Source: Novosphingobium sp. HII-3 (GTDB lineage Bacteria > Pseudomonadota > Alphaproteobacteria > Sphingomonadales > Sphingomonadaceae). Taken from it: a stretch of DNA of 64,000 bases. The stretch covers positions 1-64,000 of the forward strand of contig NZ_PPSM01000066.1 in NCBI RefSeq assembly GCF_002916655.1, in the 5' to 3' direction. Made by a program: the position numbers and the translations under genes. Position 1 is the first letter of the stretch. Every line of letters begins with the position of its first letter. Below the pieces are notes generated by a model. That model searched no databases. It worked only from the letters and a program-made list of their open reading frames with translations, and was not told where the DNA came from. Shown here piece by piece: positions 17,102 to 25,587 of the stretch.

Positions 17102-19848
17102 CGGAAGCTGTCGCCCGCGTTTCGGGCGTGAGCCTGCATTACGGCAAGGTGCTGGCGCTCGATGATGTGAATCTTGAAATCCCCGCCGGGCGCATGGTGG
17201 CGATGATCGGCCCGGACGGCGTCGGCAAGTCCAGCCTGTTTTCCCTGATCGCGGGCGCGCGAGCCATCCAGGAGGGCCGGGTCGAGGTGCTGGGCGGCGA
17301 CATGGCCGAGGCCCGCCACCGCAACGCCGTGTGTCCGCGCATCGCCTATATGCCGCAGGGGCTGGGCAAGAACCTCTATCCTACGCTCTCCATCGACGAA
17401 AATCTCGAATTCTTCGGGCGGTTGTTCGGGCAGGACGCGGCCGAACGCGAGCGCCGCATTGCCGACCTCACCGAAAGCACGGGCCTCGCGCCGTTCCGCA
17501 AGCGCCCGGCGGGCAAGCTTTCGGGCGGCATGAAGCAGAAGCTCGGCTTGTGCTGCGCGCTCATCCACGATCCCGATTTCCTGCTGCTGGATGAGCCGAC
17601 AACCGGCGTCGATCCCATGTCGCGCGCGCAATTCTGGGATCTGATCGACCGCATCCGCGCGAACCGCCCGCACATGAGCGTGCTGGTCGCCACGGCCTAT
17701 ATGGAAGAGGCCGAACGCTTCGACTGGCTAATCGCGATGGACGCGGGAAAGGTGCTGGCCACCGGCACCGCAGCCGACTTCTATGCACGCACCGGCGAAC
17801 AGTCGCTGGAACAGGCGTTTATCTCGATGCTTCCCGAGGAGCGCCGCCGCGGGCACAAGCCGGTGGAGATTCCGCCGCGCAGCGACGGCGGCGAGGCCGA
17901 GATCGCCATCGAGGCGCAGGGGCTCACCATGCGTTTCGGTGATTTCACGGCAGTCGATCATGTCGATTTTCGCATCGAGCGCGGCGAGATCTTTGGATTC
18001 CTCGGCTCCAACGGCTGCGGCAAGTCGACCACCATGAAGATGCTGACCGGCCTGCTGAAAGCCAGCGAAGGCCAGGCCTGGCTGTTCGGCCGCGAGGTCG
18101 AGAATGACGACATGGCGACGCGCCGGCGCGTTGGCTATATGAGCCAGGCCTTCTCGCTCTACTCGGAACTGACGGTCCGGCAGAACCTCGAGCTGCATGC
18201 CCAGCTCTTCCATGTTCCCGCCGGGGAAGTGCCGGCCCGCGTGAGGGAAATGGCGCAGCGGTTCGGCCTGGATGGCATCATGGATGCGTTGCCCGGCGCC
18301 TTGCCGCTGGGCCAGCGCCAGCGGCTCAGCCTAGCCGTCGCCATGATCCACAAGCCGGAAATGCTGATCCTGGATGAACCGACGTCCGGCGTCGATCCGA
18401 TCGCGCGGGACCAGTTCTGGCAGATGATGATCGACCTGTCCCGGCGCGACAAGGTGACGATCTTCATTTCCACGCACTTCATGAACGAAGCGGAGCGGTG
18501 CGACCGCATATCGCTGATGCATGCGGGCAAGGTGCTGGTCAGCGACACCCCCGCCGCCATTGTCGAGAACCGCGGCGCGGCGGACCTGGAAGAAGCGTTC
18601 ATCGCCTATCTTCAGGATGCGAGCGGCGAGACGCCGACAGAAAAGAGGGACGATCCGGTTCCTGCGGGCGCGCCTGCCGCGGCCGATCAGGACATTTCGG
18701 CTGCACCGGCCCGCTCCCCATGGTTCATGCGGCGCCGGATGATGAGCTATGCCCGGCGCGAAGGGCTGGAATTGCGCCGCGATCCCATCCGCGCCACCCT
18801 GGCCCTGCTGGGCAGCGTCATCCTGATGTTCATCATGGGCTATGGCATCAGCATGGACGTGGAGGACTTGCCGTTCGCCGTGCTGGACCGCGACGGCACG
18901 ACCACCAGCGAGAACTACGTCCTCAACCTGGCCGGATCGCGCTATTTCATCGAACGGCCGCCGATCACCGACTATAGCCAGTTGGACCGGCGGATGCGCT
19001 CGGGCGAACTGAGCGTGGCCCTGGAGATTCCGCCCAATTTCGCGCGCGACCTGCGCCGGGGCGTGCCGGTGCAGATCGGTGTATGGGTCGATGGCGCCAT
19101 GCCGCAGCGGGCCGAGACCGTGCAAGGCTATGTCCAGGCCCTGCATGCCCACTGGCTCAGTGAAATGGCCGTGCAGGAAACAGGTGCGCGGCCATCGATG
19201 GGTCTCGTCAATATCGAGCTGCGCTATCGTTACAATCCGGACGTGAAAAGCCTTGTAGCCATCGCGCCGGCCGTGATTCCGATGATGCTGCTCTTGTTCC
19301 CGGCGATGCTGACGGCTTTGAGCGTGGTGCGGGAAAAGGAGCTGGGTTCCATCGTCAATTTCTACGTGACGCCGATCAGCAAGGTGGAATTCCTGCTGGG
19401 CAAGCAGCTTCCCTATGTCGCGCTCGCCATGCTGAACTATGTCTTGCTGGTGTTCCTCGCCGTCACGATGTTCGGTGTGCCGTTGACGGGCAGTTTCCTC
19501 GCGATGACGCTGGGCGCTCTCTTCTATACGCTGTCGGCGACGGCCATCGGCCTGCTGTTCTCCATCTTCATGCGCAGCCAGATTGCCGCGATGTTCGCCA
19601 CCGCCATCGGCACGATCCTGCCCGCCGTGCAGTTTTCCGGCCTGATCAACCCGGTGTCCTCGCTCGAGGGGGCGGGCGCGGTGATCGGATCGATATATCC
19701 CGCGACCTGGTTCGTCACCATCTGCCGCGGCGTCTTTTCCAAGGGGCTGGGCTTCGCCGACCTCTGGCCTGACCTTCTCGTGCTGTTCGCGACGTTTCCC
19801 GTCATCCTGGCGCTGTGTGTCGCGTTGCTGCGTAAGCAGGAGAGCTGA
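17098..19848 (+). CDS. RbbA/YhiH-like fusion: two ABC ATPase domains plus ABC-2 permease
   Basis: 916 aa. The first ATPase domain (about 5-235) has Walker [10 protein letters not shown], signature LSGGMKQKL and Walker [14 protein letters not shown]. The second (about 275-505) has Walker [10 protein letters not shown], a degenerate signature PLGQRQRL and Walker [14 protein letters not shown]. An ABC-2 permease of about six helices follows from residue 560, with a large periplasmic loop after the first helix. E. coli RbbA/YhiH has the same order. With the adaptor, channel and second permease it should form an exporter of drugs or hydrophobic compounds. Confidence 0.92.
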   Translation: MTEAVARVSGVSLHYGKVLALDDVNLEIPAGRMVAMIGPDGVGKSSLFSLIAGARAIQEGRVEVLGGDMAEARHRNAVCPRIAYMPQGLGKNLYPTLSIDENLEFFGRLFGQDAAERERRIADLTESTGLAPFRKRPAGKLSGGMKQKLGLCCALIHDPDFLLLDEPTTGVDPMSRAQFWDLIDRIRANRPHMSVLVATAYMEEAERFDWLIAMDAGKVLATGTAADFYARTGEQSLEQAFISMLPEERRRGHKPVEIPPRSDGGEAEIAIEAQGLTMRFGDFTAVDHVDFRIERGEIFGFLGSNGCGKSTTMKMLTGLLKASEGQAWLFGREVENDDMATRRRVGYMSQAFSLYSELTVRQNLELHAQLFHVPAGEVPARVREMAQRFGLDGIMDALPGALPLGQRQRLSLAVAMIHKPEMLILDEPTSGVDPIARDQFWQMMIDLSRRDKVTIFISTHFMNEAERCDRISLMHAGKVLVSDTPAAIVENRGAADLEEAFIAYLQDASGETPTEKRDDPVPAGAPAAADQDISAAPARSPWFMRRRMMSYARREGLELRRDPIRATLALLGSVILMFIMGYGISMDVEDLPFAVLDRDGTTTSENYVLNLAGSRYFIERPPITDYSQLDRRMRSGELSVALEIPPNFARDLRRGVPVQIGVWVDGAMPQRAETVQGYVQALHAHWLSEMAVQETGARPSMGLVNIELRYRYNPDVKSLVAIAPAVIPMMLLLFPAMLTALSVVREKELGSIVNFYVTPISKVEFLLGKQLPYVALAMLNYVLLVFLAVTMFGVPLTGSFLAMTLGALFYTLSATAIGLLFSIFMRSQIAAMFATAIGTILPAVQFSGLINPVSSLEGAGAVIGSIYPATWFVTICRGVFSKGLGFADLWPDLLVLFATFPVILALCVALLRKQES

Positions 19849-19849
19849 T

Positions 19850-20974
19850 ATGCGCCACGCGGCCAACATCTACCGGCTCGGCATCAAGGAACTGCGCAGC
19901 CTGTGGCGCGATCCGATGATGCTGTTCCTGATCCTCTATTCGTTCTCGGTGGGGATCTACGTCGCGGCAACCGCCATGCCGGAAACGCTGCACAAGGCGC
20001 CTATCGCGATCGTCGATGAAGACCAGTCGCAGCTTTCCAGCCGGATAACCGGCGCCTTTTATCCGCCGCACTTCACGCCCCCTTCGATCGTGGGACTGAA
20101 CGAAGTGGACAAGGGGCTGGATGCCGGGCGCTATACGTTCGCTCTCGACATCCCGCCCGATTTTCAGCGAGACGTACTTGCGGGACGCCAACCCGGCTTG
20201 CAGCTCAACGTTGACGCTACGCGGATGAGCCAGGCTTTCACGGGTGGCGGCTACATCCAGCAGATCGTGCAGGGCGAAGTTGCCGAATTCATGAAAGGCA
20301 CGCGTGCGAGCACGCCGGTCCCGGTCGAGCTGGCGCTGCGCGTGCGGTTCAATCCTACGCTGGCGCAAAGCTGGTTCGGCGCGGTCATGGAAATCATCAA
20401 CAGCGTCACCATGCTGTCGATCGTGCTGACGGGCGCGGCCCTGATCCGCGAGCGCGAGCACGGCACGATCGAACACCTGCTAGTGATGCCGGTGACGCCG
20501 TTCGAGATCATGGCCAGCAAGGTCTGGGCCATGGGGCTCGTTGTCCTGGTCGCCTGCGCTTTCGCGCTTTTCGTGATGGTGGAAGGGGTACTGTCCGTTC
20601 CCGTCGAAGGGTCGATCGCGCTGTTCCTCGCCGGAGCGGGGCTGCACCTGTTCGCCACGACCTCCATCGGCATCTTCATGGGGACGATCGCGCGCTCCAT
20701 GCCGCAGTTCGGCTTGTTGCTGATGCTGGTGCTGCTGCCGTTGCAGATGCTGTCCGGCGGTTCGACGCCGCGCGAAAGCATGCCGGAGTTCGTCCAGACG
20801 GTCATGTTGGCCGCGCCCACCACCCATTTCGTGAAGATGGCGCAGGCCATCCTTTACCGGGGCGCGGGCTTTGACGTGGTCTGGCCCCAGTTCCTGGCTA
20901 TCATTGCTATCGGCGCGATCTTCTTCGCCATTGCGTTGGCGCGGTTCCGGCGAACCATCGGCACGATGGCGTGA
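19850..20974 (+). CDS. ABC-2 type permease (YhhJ/YbhS-like)
   Basis: 374 aa with one N-terminal helix (MMLFLILYSFSVGIYVAATA), a periplasmic domain of about 140 residues and five C-terminal helices. REREHGTIEHLLVMPVTPFE is the conserved ABC-2 coupling-loop segment. It would pair with the permease part of the RbbA-like protein. It starts 1 nt after the preceding stop and ends 12 nt before a small ORF with a strong ribosome binding site. Confidence 0.9.
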   Translation: MRHAANIYRLGIKELRSLWRDPMMLFLILYSFSVGIYVAATAMPETLHKAPIAIVDEDQSQLSSRITGAFYPPHFTPPSIVGLNEVDKGLDAGRYTFALDIPPDFQRDVLAGRQPGLQLNVDATRMSQAFTGGGYIQQIVQGEVAEFMKGTRASTPVPVELALRVRFNPTLAQSWFGAVMEIINSVTMLSIVLTGAALIREREHGTIEHLLVMPVTPFEIMASKVWAMGLVVLVACAFALFVMVEGVLSVPVEGSIALFLAGAGLHLFATTSIGIFMGTIARSMPQFGLLLMLVLLPLQMLSGGSTPRESMPEFVQTVMLAAPTTHFVKMAQAILYRGAGFDVVWPQFLAIIAIGAIFFAIALARFRRTIGTMA

Positions 20975-20986
20975 GGAGGCAGTCGA

Positions 20987-21142
20987 ATGTCAGAACACCA
21001 AATTGCGTGGGACATCGTAACGATGCTTCAGAATAACGATTGCCGAACGGTTCCGCGCAGGTTTCGCAGGAGAATAATACCGGCGGCGGTGTCGCGGATC
21101 CTGAGCCAGGTTTTCGAAACAGCGAATCCACGATTGCCCTAG
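20987..21142 (+). CDS. Small ORF at the end of the efflux operon
   Basis: 51 codons, beginning MSEHQIAWDIVTMLQNND. AGGAGG lies 6-7 nt before the ATG and the permease stop is 12 nt upstream, so it is positioned for translation. The second half is very basic and uses codons rare here (AGG, AGA, ATA, ATA) in a local GC dip, unlike the preceding genes. It may be a real small gene, or the 5' end of a longer gene cut by a recombination event near 21.1 kb. No family recognised. Confidence 0.4.
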   Translation: MSEHQIAWDIVTMLQNNDCRTVPRRFRRRIIPAAVSRILSQVFETANPRLP

Positions 21143-21153
21143 CAGCCTCACGC

Positions 21154-21175
21154 GTCAGCCATAGCGCTGGCTGAC
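21154..21175. promoter_or_regulatory. 8-bp inverted repeat upstream of the LuxR gene
   Basis: GTCAGCCA at 21154-21161 and TGGCTGAC at 21168-21175 form a perfect 8-bp inverted repeat around 6 nt. It sits about 95 bp before the LuxR-type gene and 12 bp after the small ORF. It could be an operator of the LuxR protein or a hairpin terminator of the efflux operon; no T-tract follows, which favours an operator. Confidence 0.45.
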
Positions 21176-21268
21176 GGCTGTGAATGCCCCCTATCTCCCA
21201 TAGGTATCACAACGGCCTCTTCTGGCACGTTTGCCGGTGCACGGCCAACACAACCCAAGGAGGATGCC

Positions 21269-22060
21269 ATGTATGTCAATGCCAGAATGCGTGAGACACT
21301 CTCACGCTTCAATGCCGCTTCTTCAATGGAAGCGCTGCTCGCCGCCTTAGCTGATGCCGCCACGAAAATGGGCTTCCCCTATGTCGCGATGATCCAACAT
21401 GGCGGCCTCCCACGCTTGGTCGAACGGGCGCTGGTTATTACCAACTATCCGGCGGAGTTCGTGCGTTTCTACACCGAGAGCCACGCGTACGTCATCGATC
21501 CAGTCTATGAGGTGAGCCAGTTGCTGGACCGCCCGTTCAGCTGGGACGAGATTCCCGGTTATGTCGATCTCACAGGCACACAATCAGCCCTGTTCGAAGA
21601 AGCGCGGCTGCGTGGTCTCGTCCACGGTGTCACCGTGCCGCTCCACATACCGAGCGAATCCCATGCGTCTTGCACTTTCGCACGCGCGGAGCCGATCATG
21701 GCTTCGCCATCGCTACTGACGACGCTCCACATCGTCGCTGCCTTCGGGTTCAAGGCGGGCCTCAGACTACATCATGCCTCGCGCGGACATGACGTACCCA
21801 GGCTCACGCGCCGCGAAGCTCAATGCACGGCATTGGTCGCCGTCGGCAAGAGCGATTGGGAGATCAGCCAGATACTCGGTCTGAGCGAGACCTCGGTGCG
21901 CTATTTCGTCTCCCACGCAAAGCAGCGTTACGGCGTCTACAAGCGCTCAGAGCTTGTCGCCAGGGCGCTCATCGACGCGCAGATCCTTCGAAACGACCAA
22001 GGGATCATTGAGGCTGGACCCCGCCGCCCGCGCCACAGGGCGAAACGGCGCAGTCCTTGA
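21269..22060 (+). CDS. LuxR-family regulator with autoinducer-binding domain (solo)
   Basis: 263 aa. Residues about 15-165 match the acyl-homoserine-lactone binding fold, with the conserved Asp-Pro (VIDPVYE) and a later Trp (FSWDEIP); the usual first Trp of the pocket is replaced by Phe (YPAEFVRFY). Residues about 180-240 are a LuxR helix-turn-helix (LTRREAQC, SDWEISQILGLSETSVRYFV, AKQRYGV). AAGGAGG lies 5 nt before the ATG. No luxI-type synthase is in the window, so it is a solo. The substituted pocket may recognise a different ligand or none. Confidence 0.85.
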   Translation: MYVNARMRETLSRFNAASSMEALLAALADAATKMGFPYVAMIQHGGLPRLVERALVITNYPAEFVRFYTESHAYVIDPVYEVSQLLDRPFSWDEIPGYVDLTGTQSALFEEARLRGLVHGVTVPLHIPSESHASCTFARAEPIMASPSLLTTLHIVAAFGFKAGLRLHHASRGHDVPRLTRREAQCTALVAVGKSDWEISQILGLSETSVRYFVSHAKQRYGVYKRSELVARALIDAQILRNDQGIIEAGPRRPRHRAKRRSP

Positions 22061-22198
22061 CAGTCCTGTCGGTGTCGCCGTGTTGCGCATCCCGTCAATT
22101 GGCCCGCGAACCGCCATGCCTAGGGCAGATAAGTGTATTGACCTACGGTCGCACGATCCAGTTTGCCGAGCTCTGATAATGCCAAGCAAGGCTTAGCC

Positions 22199-22230
22199 AA
22201 TTTCGAAATTAATAAACTCGACAGTAGTTT
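22199..22230. promoter_or_regulatory. Palindromes upstream of abiEi
   Basis: A perfect 12-bp palindrome AATTTCGAAATT (22199-22210) is followed by an AAACT/AGTTT inverted repeat (22214-22218 and 22226-22230), just before the antitoxin start. AbiEi proteins of this type repress their own promoter by binding inverted repeats, so these are operator candidates. Confidence 0.45.
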
Positions 22231-22244
22231 CCCAATCTGTCAAA

Positions 22245-23039
22245 ATGCATAGCATGGCTTCGCAAACATTAGGAAAATTAAACCGGCTGCAACGGGATCT
22301 CCCAGAGAGCCTGCTGGTCGACGCGGCATGGATGGAAGCCCATGGTTACTCATCATCGCTGCGGAGCCAATATGTTCGCGCGGGATGGCTCGATAGCCCG
22401 ACCCGGCGCGTCTATCGCCGCTCGCGTGGACCGCTCACCTGGGAACAGGCCGTTATCTCACTGCAATCCCTGTTGGACCTGCCTTTGACAGTTGGCGGGC
22501 GCACAGCGCTCGAACAGCAGGGCTACGCTCATTATCTCTCCATAACGGTGCGCGAAGTCCATCTCTATGGGCCAAGCCGGCCGCCGACATGGCTCGACAG
22601 CCTGCCACTCGATGTCTCGTTCCGCTGGCATAACAGCCTCCGGCTGTTTCCAGTCGACGGCGAGATTCCTCCCGAGCCTGCGCCCCGGATGTCCAGCACC
22701 GCCGGCACGACCTTGCCGATCCGCTGTTCGAGCAAGGAACGCGCCGTTCTCGAACTGCTCGATGAGCTTCCCCATGAGAGCTTCCATCAGGTCGACATGC
22801 TGATGGAAGGAATGAGCGACCTCAGCCCACGTCGCCTTCAGACACTTCTTGAGGCGTGCGCGAGCGTAAAAGTGAAGCGTCTCTTCCTCTTCTTCGCGGA
22901 TCGCCATGGCCATGCCTGGCGTTCGAAGCTCGATGTTTCCCGCCTGGATCTCGGATCGGGCAAACGCGTCCTGGTCAAAGGAGGGAAGCTCGACCGGCGC
23001 TACAACATCACCGTGCCCTCCGACCTGGCGGGAGAATAG
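22245..23039 (+). CDS. abiEi: AbiEi-family antitoxin (type IV toxin-antitoxin)
   Basis: 264 aa. The N-terminal region (about 15-75) resembles a winged helix-turn-helix (RSQYVRAGWLDSPTRRVYRR), and the C-terminal domain is the AbiEi antitoxin type (KLDRRYNITVPSDL near the end). The partner AbiEii gene starts 4 nt after its stop. The protein is expected to repress the operon and neutralise the nucleotidyltransferase toxin; such pairs act in plasmid or island stability and phage abortive infection. An internal ATG at 22254 is an alternative start. Confidence 0.85.
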   Translation: MHSMASQTLGKLNRLQRDLPESLLVDAAWMEAHGYSSSLRSQYVRAGWLDSPTRRVYRRSRGPLTWEQAVISLQSLLDLPLTVGGRTALEQQGYAHYLSITVREVHLYGPSRPPTWLDSLPLDVSFRWHNSLRLFPVDGEIPPEPAPRMSSTAGTTLPIRCSSKERAVLELLDELPHESFHQVDMLMEGMSDLSPRRLQTLLEACASVKVKRLFLFFADRHGHAWRSKLDVSRLDLGSGKRVLVKGGKLDRRYNITVPSDLAGE

Positions 23040-23043
23040 CTGT

Positions 23044-23964
23044 ATGGCGTTTCTCGACGGCTACCGGAGACAGGTCGCTCTTCTTCTGCGTGTTATGCCT
23101 CACGTCGCGAAGGAGGATATCTTCGCGCTGAAAGGCGGAACAGCGATCAATCTGTTCGTGCGTGACCTGCCGCGACTTTCGGTGGACATCGACCTCACCT
23201 ATCTGCCGATCGAGGACCGCGCGACCTCGCTCGCCACGATCGATGCGGCGATGCTGCGGATCAAGGAACGCATCGAGGAAGGACTGGTCGGAGCCAGGAT
23301 TCATGCGTCGCGTTCCGCTGACGAAAAAATCGTCACCAAGCTCATCGTTCGTGCGGATGATGTGCAGATCAAGATCGAGGTCACGCCAGTGTTGCGCGGG
23401 ACGGTCTATGATCCCGTCGTTATGGGTGTCGTTCCCGCAGTCGAGGACGCCTTTGGTTTTGCTGAGATTCAGGTGGTGTCCTTCGCCGATCTCTATGCGG
23501 GAAAAATCGTGGCGGCGCTCGACCGGCAGCACCCTCGCGACCTCTTCGACGTCCGCGACTTGCTGGCGAACGAAGGCGTCACAGACGATTTGCGACGTGC
23601 ATTTCTCGTCTACCTCGCCAGCCATAATCGCCCGATGGCCGAGGTTCTCGCTCCCGCCCGTAAACCGCTCGCCGAGGAGTTCGAGCGCGGTTTCGTCGGA
23701 ATGACTCACCAGCCGATCACTCTGGCGGAACTGGAATCAGCGCGTGAAGACATCATCGCGCGCATGGTTGCCGGGATGCCTGACACTCATCGGCAATTCC
23801 TTGTCGGCTTCAAGCGTGGTGAACCGGACTGGGCGCTTGCGGGCATTGATGAGGCGAGGCGACTGCCCGCGGTCTTGTGGAAGCAACGTAACCTGGACCG
23901 GTTGGACCCTGGCAAGAGGCAGGAGCTTGTTGCCGCGTTGGAGAAGCAATTGCTGCCGGGATAG
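23044..23964 (+). CDS. abiEii: AbiEii nucleotidyltransferase toxin
   Basis: 306 aa. It has the DUF1814/AbiEii signature: KGGTAINLFVRDLPRLSVDI with the GG(S/T) motif, then the Asp pair in DIDLTY, followed by FADLYAGKIVAALDRQHPRD. This class transfers nucleotides (cytidylates in studied members) to tRNA or a related target and causes growth arrest. It is arranged directly behind its antitoxin. Length and motifs look intact, so the system is probably functional. Confidence 0.88.
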   Translation: MAFLDGYRRQVALLLRVMPHVAKEDIFALKGGTAINLFVRDLPRLSVDIDLTYLPIEDRATSLATIDAAMLRIKERIEEGLVGARIHASRSADEKIVTKLIVRADDVQIKIEVTPVLRGTVYDPVVMGVVPAVEDAFGFAEIQVVSFADLYAGKIVAALDRQHPRDLFDVRDLLANEGVTDDLRRAFLVYLASHNRPMAEVLAPARKPLAEEFERGFVGMTHQPITLAELESAREDIIARMVAGMPDTHRQFLVGFKRGEPDWALAGIDEARRLPAVLWKQRNLDRLDPGKRQELVAALEKQLLPG

Positions 23965-24177
23965 GTCAGGCGCCCCTCCGACGCCTGCAGGTCAGCCTGT
24001 TTGCGGCGAGCAGCGCGGAAGGGTGGTGGTTAGGTGAAGTGCGGGAGCAGCGAGGAAAGGGTGGAGGTGATGGGAGAGGGAGCCGCTCGCGTTTGGGACC
24101 AGCAGGTACATTGAAGGCTTACGGTTCGACATGGATTTTGGCGGAATGGCCGGGCAATGTCTTTCCGCTAGCGCTGC

Positions 24178-24531
24178 CTATATTCTTGGTGATGCAGGCG
24201 CGCGAACATAGCGCACAGCGTGGTCGAGGCGCTCCGCCGCGTCGGCCTCGCTGATGCGGAGGCGGCGTGCGATCTGGCCAACGGTAAAGCCGTCATTGCG
24301 ATGAAGGAACAAGGCCCGCATGGTCAGGTGCGGTAGATCGGTAAAAACAGAATCCCATACCTCGCCTTCTTCCCCCATCTTGCCCGACGACCCCATGACC
24401 CTCTCAATCACATCGTGGAGATCGGCAGCAGCGGGTTCCTGCAAGGCGTATAGGATCGCCAAGGACTGCTCCATCATTTCCAGCGCTTGTTCTTTCAATT
24501 CGTCGTTGCCCGGCTCGTTACCGCTCCCCAT
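24178..24531 (-). CDS. Small protein with sigma region 4-like helix-turn-helix
   Basis: 117 aa. It is preceded by an ideal ribosome binding site (AAGGAGGTGA, 5 nt). The first half is acidic and helical with no sigma region 2. The second half (LFLHRNDGFTVGQIARRLRI, SEADAAERLDHAVRYV) looks like the ECF sigma region 4 helix-turn-helix. It may be a DNA-binding regulator derived from a sigma factor. It lies between the AbiE pair and the end of the transfer operon. Function unknown. Confidence 0.6.
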   Translation of the reverse strand: MGSGNEPGNDELKEQALEMMEQSLAILYALQEPAAADLHDVIERVMGSSGKMGEEGEVWDSVFTDLPHLTMRALFLHRNDGFTVGQIARRLRISEADAAERLDHAVRYVRAPASPRI

Positions 24532-25128
24532 GCTCTCACCTCCTTCTTAGTTGCAGAGGAGCATGACAGAAATCGCGGGATTTTCATCAACAACAACCCC
24601 CAACTTGGATATTGTTGTGCGCTGGCTTTTTGCGCGAAGGTGCCATGCGCTATTTTATGGTTTCCGAGCCGTTAGCCGGACTTCAGATTTTGAAAACATC
24701 ATGACTGCCAGCCTTACAGGTCGCGCCGCCGCTCGCATCAGCGGAGGTGCCGAGAATGGGGTTGCCCGGGGATGGAGATGCTCGAGATATGGAAAATGCA
24801 CGGTCTCGTGCCGACCTTGTAAGTCATATGCCCAGCAGAAGCGGCTGAGACGCAGTCCGTGTTGGACACCGCAAAAGCTGTCCCAACCGCGACATTTACC
24901 GGAACTGGCAAGAACGACCGTCATGCATTGACATTGGTGACGGTTATTGCGGCGGCGCCAATACCCTCTCTCTGGAATTGACGCCGCCACATCGATCCCT
25001 GTTCGCAAAGATGGGTCAATGCCGATAGATTAGAAGCGTTGTTCCCAATCGGTTTCCAGATCGAGCCGATTCACAAATGATGGAACACCGACAGAATTCT
25101 GCTATAGTCCTCCGGTGAGGATATAGCG
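24532..25128. other. Intergenic region without a supported gene
   Basis: Several ORFs of 60-126 codons exist on both strands but lack ribosome binding sites, protein-like composition or family signatures. An inverted repeat ACAACAA/TTGTTGT (24590-24596 and 24612-24618) lies about 60 bp upstream of the sigma-like gene and may belong to its promoter. Otherwise I see nothing clear. Confidence 0.3.
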
Positions 25129-25587
25129 ATGAACAACGCCGCCCATATTCAAGCGCCCGAACCGGCATCGCCCCGGCTGAAACCGTCCGATTGGCTCTGG
25201 CGTCCGTGGTACGCGAAGCTGTGGTGGTCGGCAATTCCGGTCTGGTGGATTGGCATGGCTACATCGACCAGGATCGCGCCGCTTGAGGCGTTCTACGACA
25301 GTGCGGCGGCCGGTTTTCTCAACCTCCTGTTCTTTCCGATGACGGCACTCATGGTGCTTGGACTCGGCTATGTGCAGCAGTGGGTGGCCGGGTTTTCATC
25401 GACGGGCGAGGGTACGCCTGTGTCCGATGAAGCGGTGGCCAGAACCTCCAAAAGAATGTGGGAGGAACATGAGCGAGGTATGGAAGACCTTCGTGCTGGC
25501 ACCGATATATTCGATCCACGGTCGGGAGGTCTCTACATCGGCAACCCGCTGAGCCTTCAGCACCCTAGTCGGTTCTTCAAGCACTAA
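25129..25587 (+). CDS. Small membrane protein next to traG
   Basis: 152 aa. There are two hydrophobic segments (about residues 32-48 and 60-92) within an unusually Trp-rich N-terminal half (SDWLWRPWYAKLWW). The C-terminal 60 residues are polar (SKRMWEEHERGMEDLRAG). GTGAGGATA precedes the start. It converges on traG with a 4-bp overlap of the 3' ends. Proteins of this sort are frequent beside sphingomonad transfer operons but have no assigned function that I know. Confidence 0.65.
   Translation: MNNAAHIQAPEPASPRLKPSDWLWRPWYAKLWWSAIPVWWIGMATSTRIAPLEAFYDSAAAGFLNLLFFPMTALMVLGLGYVQQWVAGFSSTGEGTPVSDEAVARTSKRMWEEHERGMEDLRAGTDIFDPRSGGLYIGNPLSLQHPSRFFKH

Noticed and set aside
18331..19869. 512-codon minus-strand frame opposite the ABC fusion gene
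   Set aside because: His/Asp/Arg-rich composition typical of antisense translation; the plus strand encodes a complete RbbA-like protein.
24551..25008. ORFs on both strands between the sigma-like gene and the small membrane protein
   Set aside because: No ribosome binding site, no protein-like pattern, and mutually overlapping on opposite strands.
25129..25587. Coupling protein or TraX candidate beside traG
   Set aside because: The 152-aa protein has no ATPase motif and is too short for TraD; TraX similarity could not be supported.
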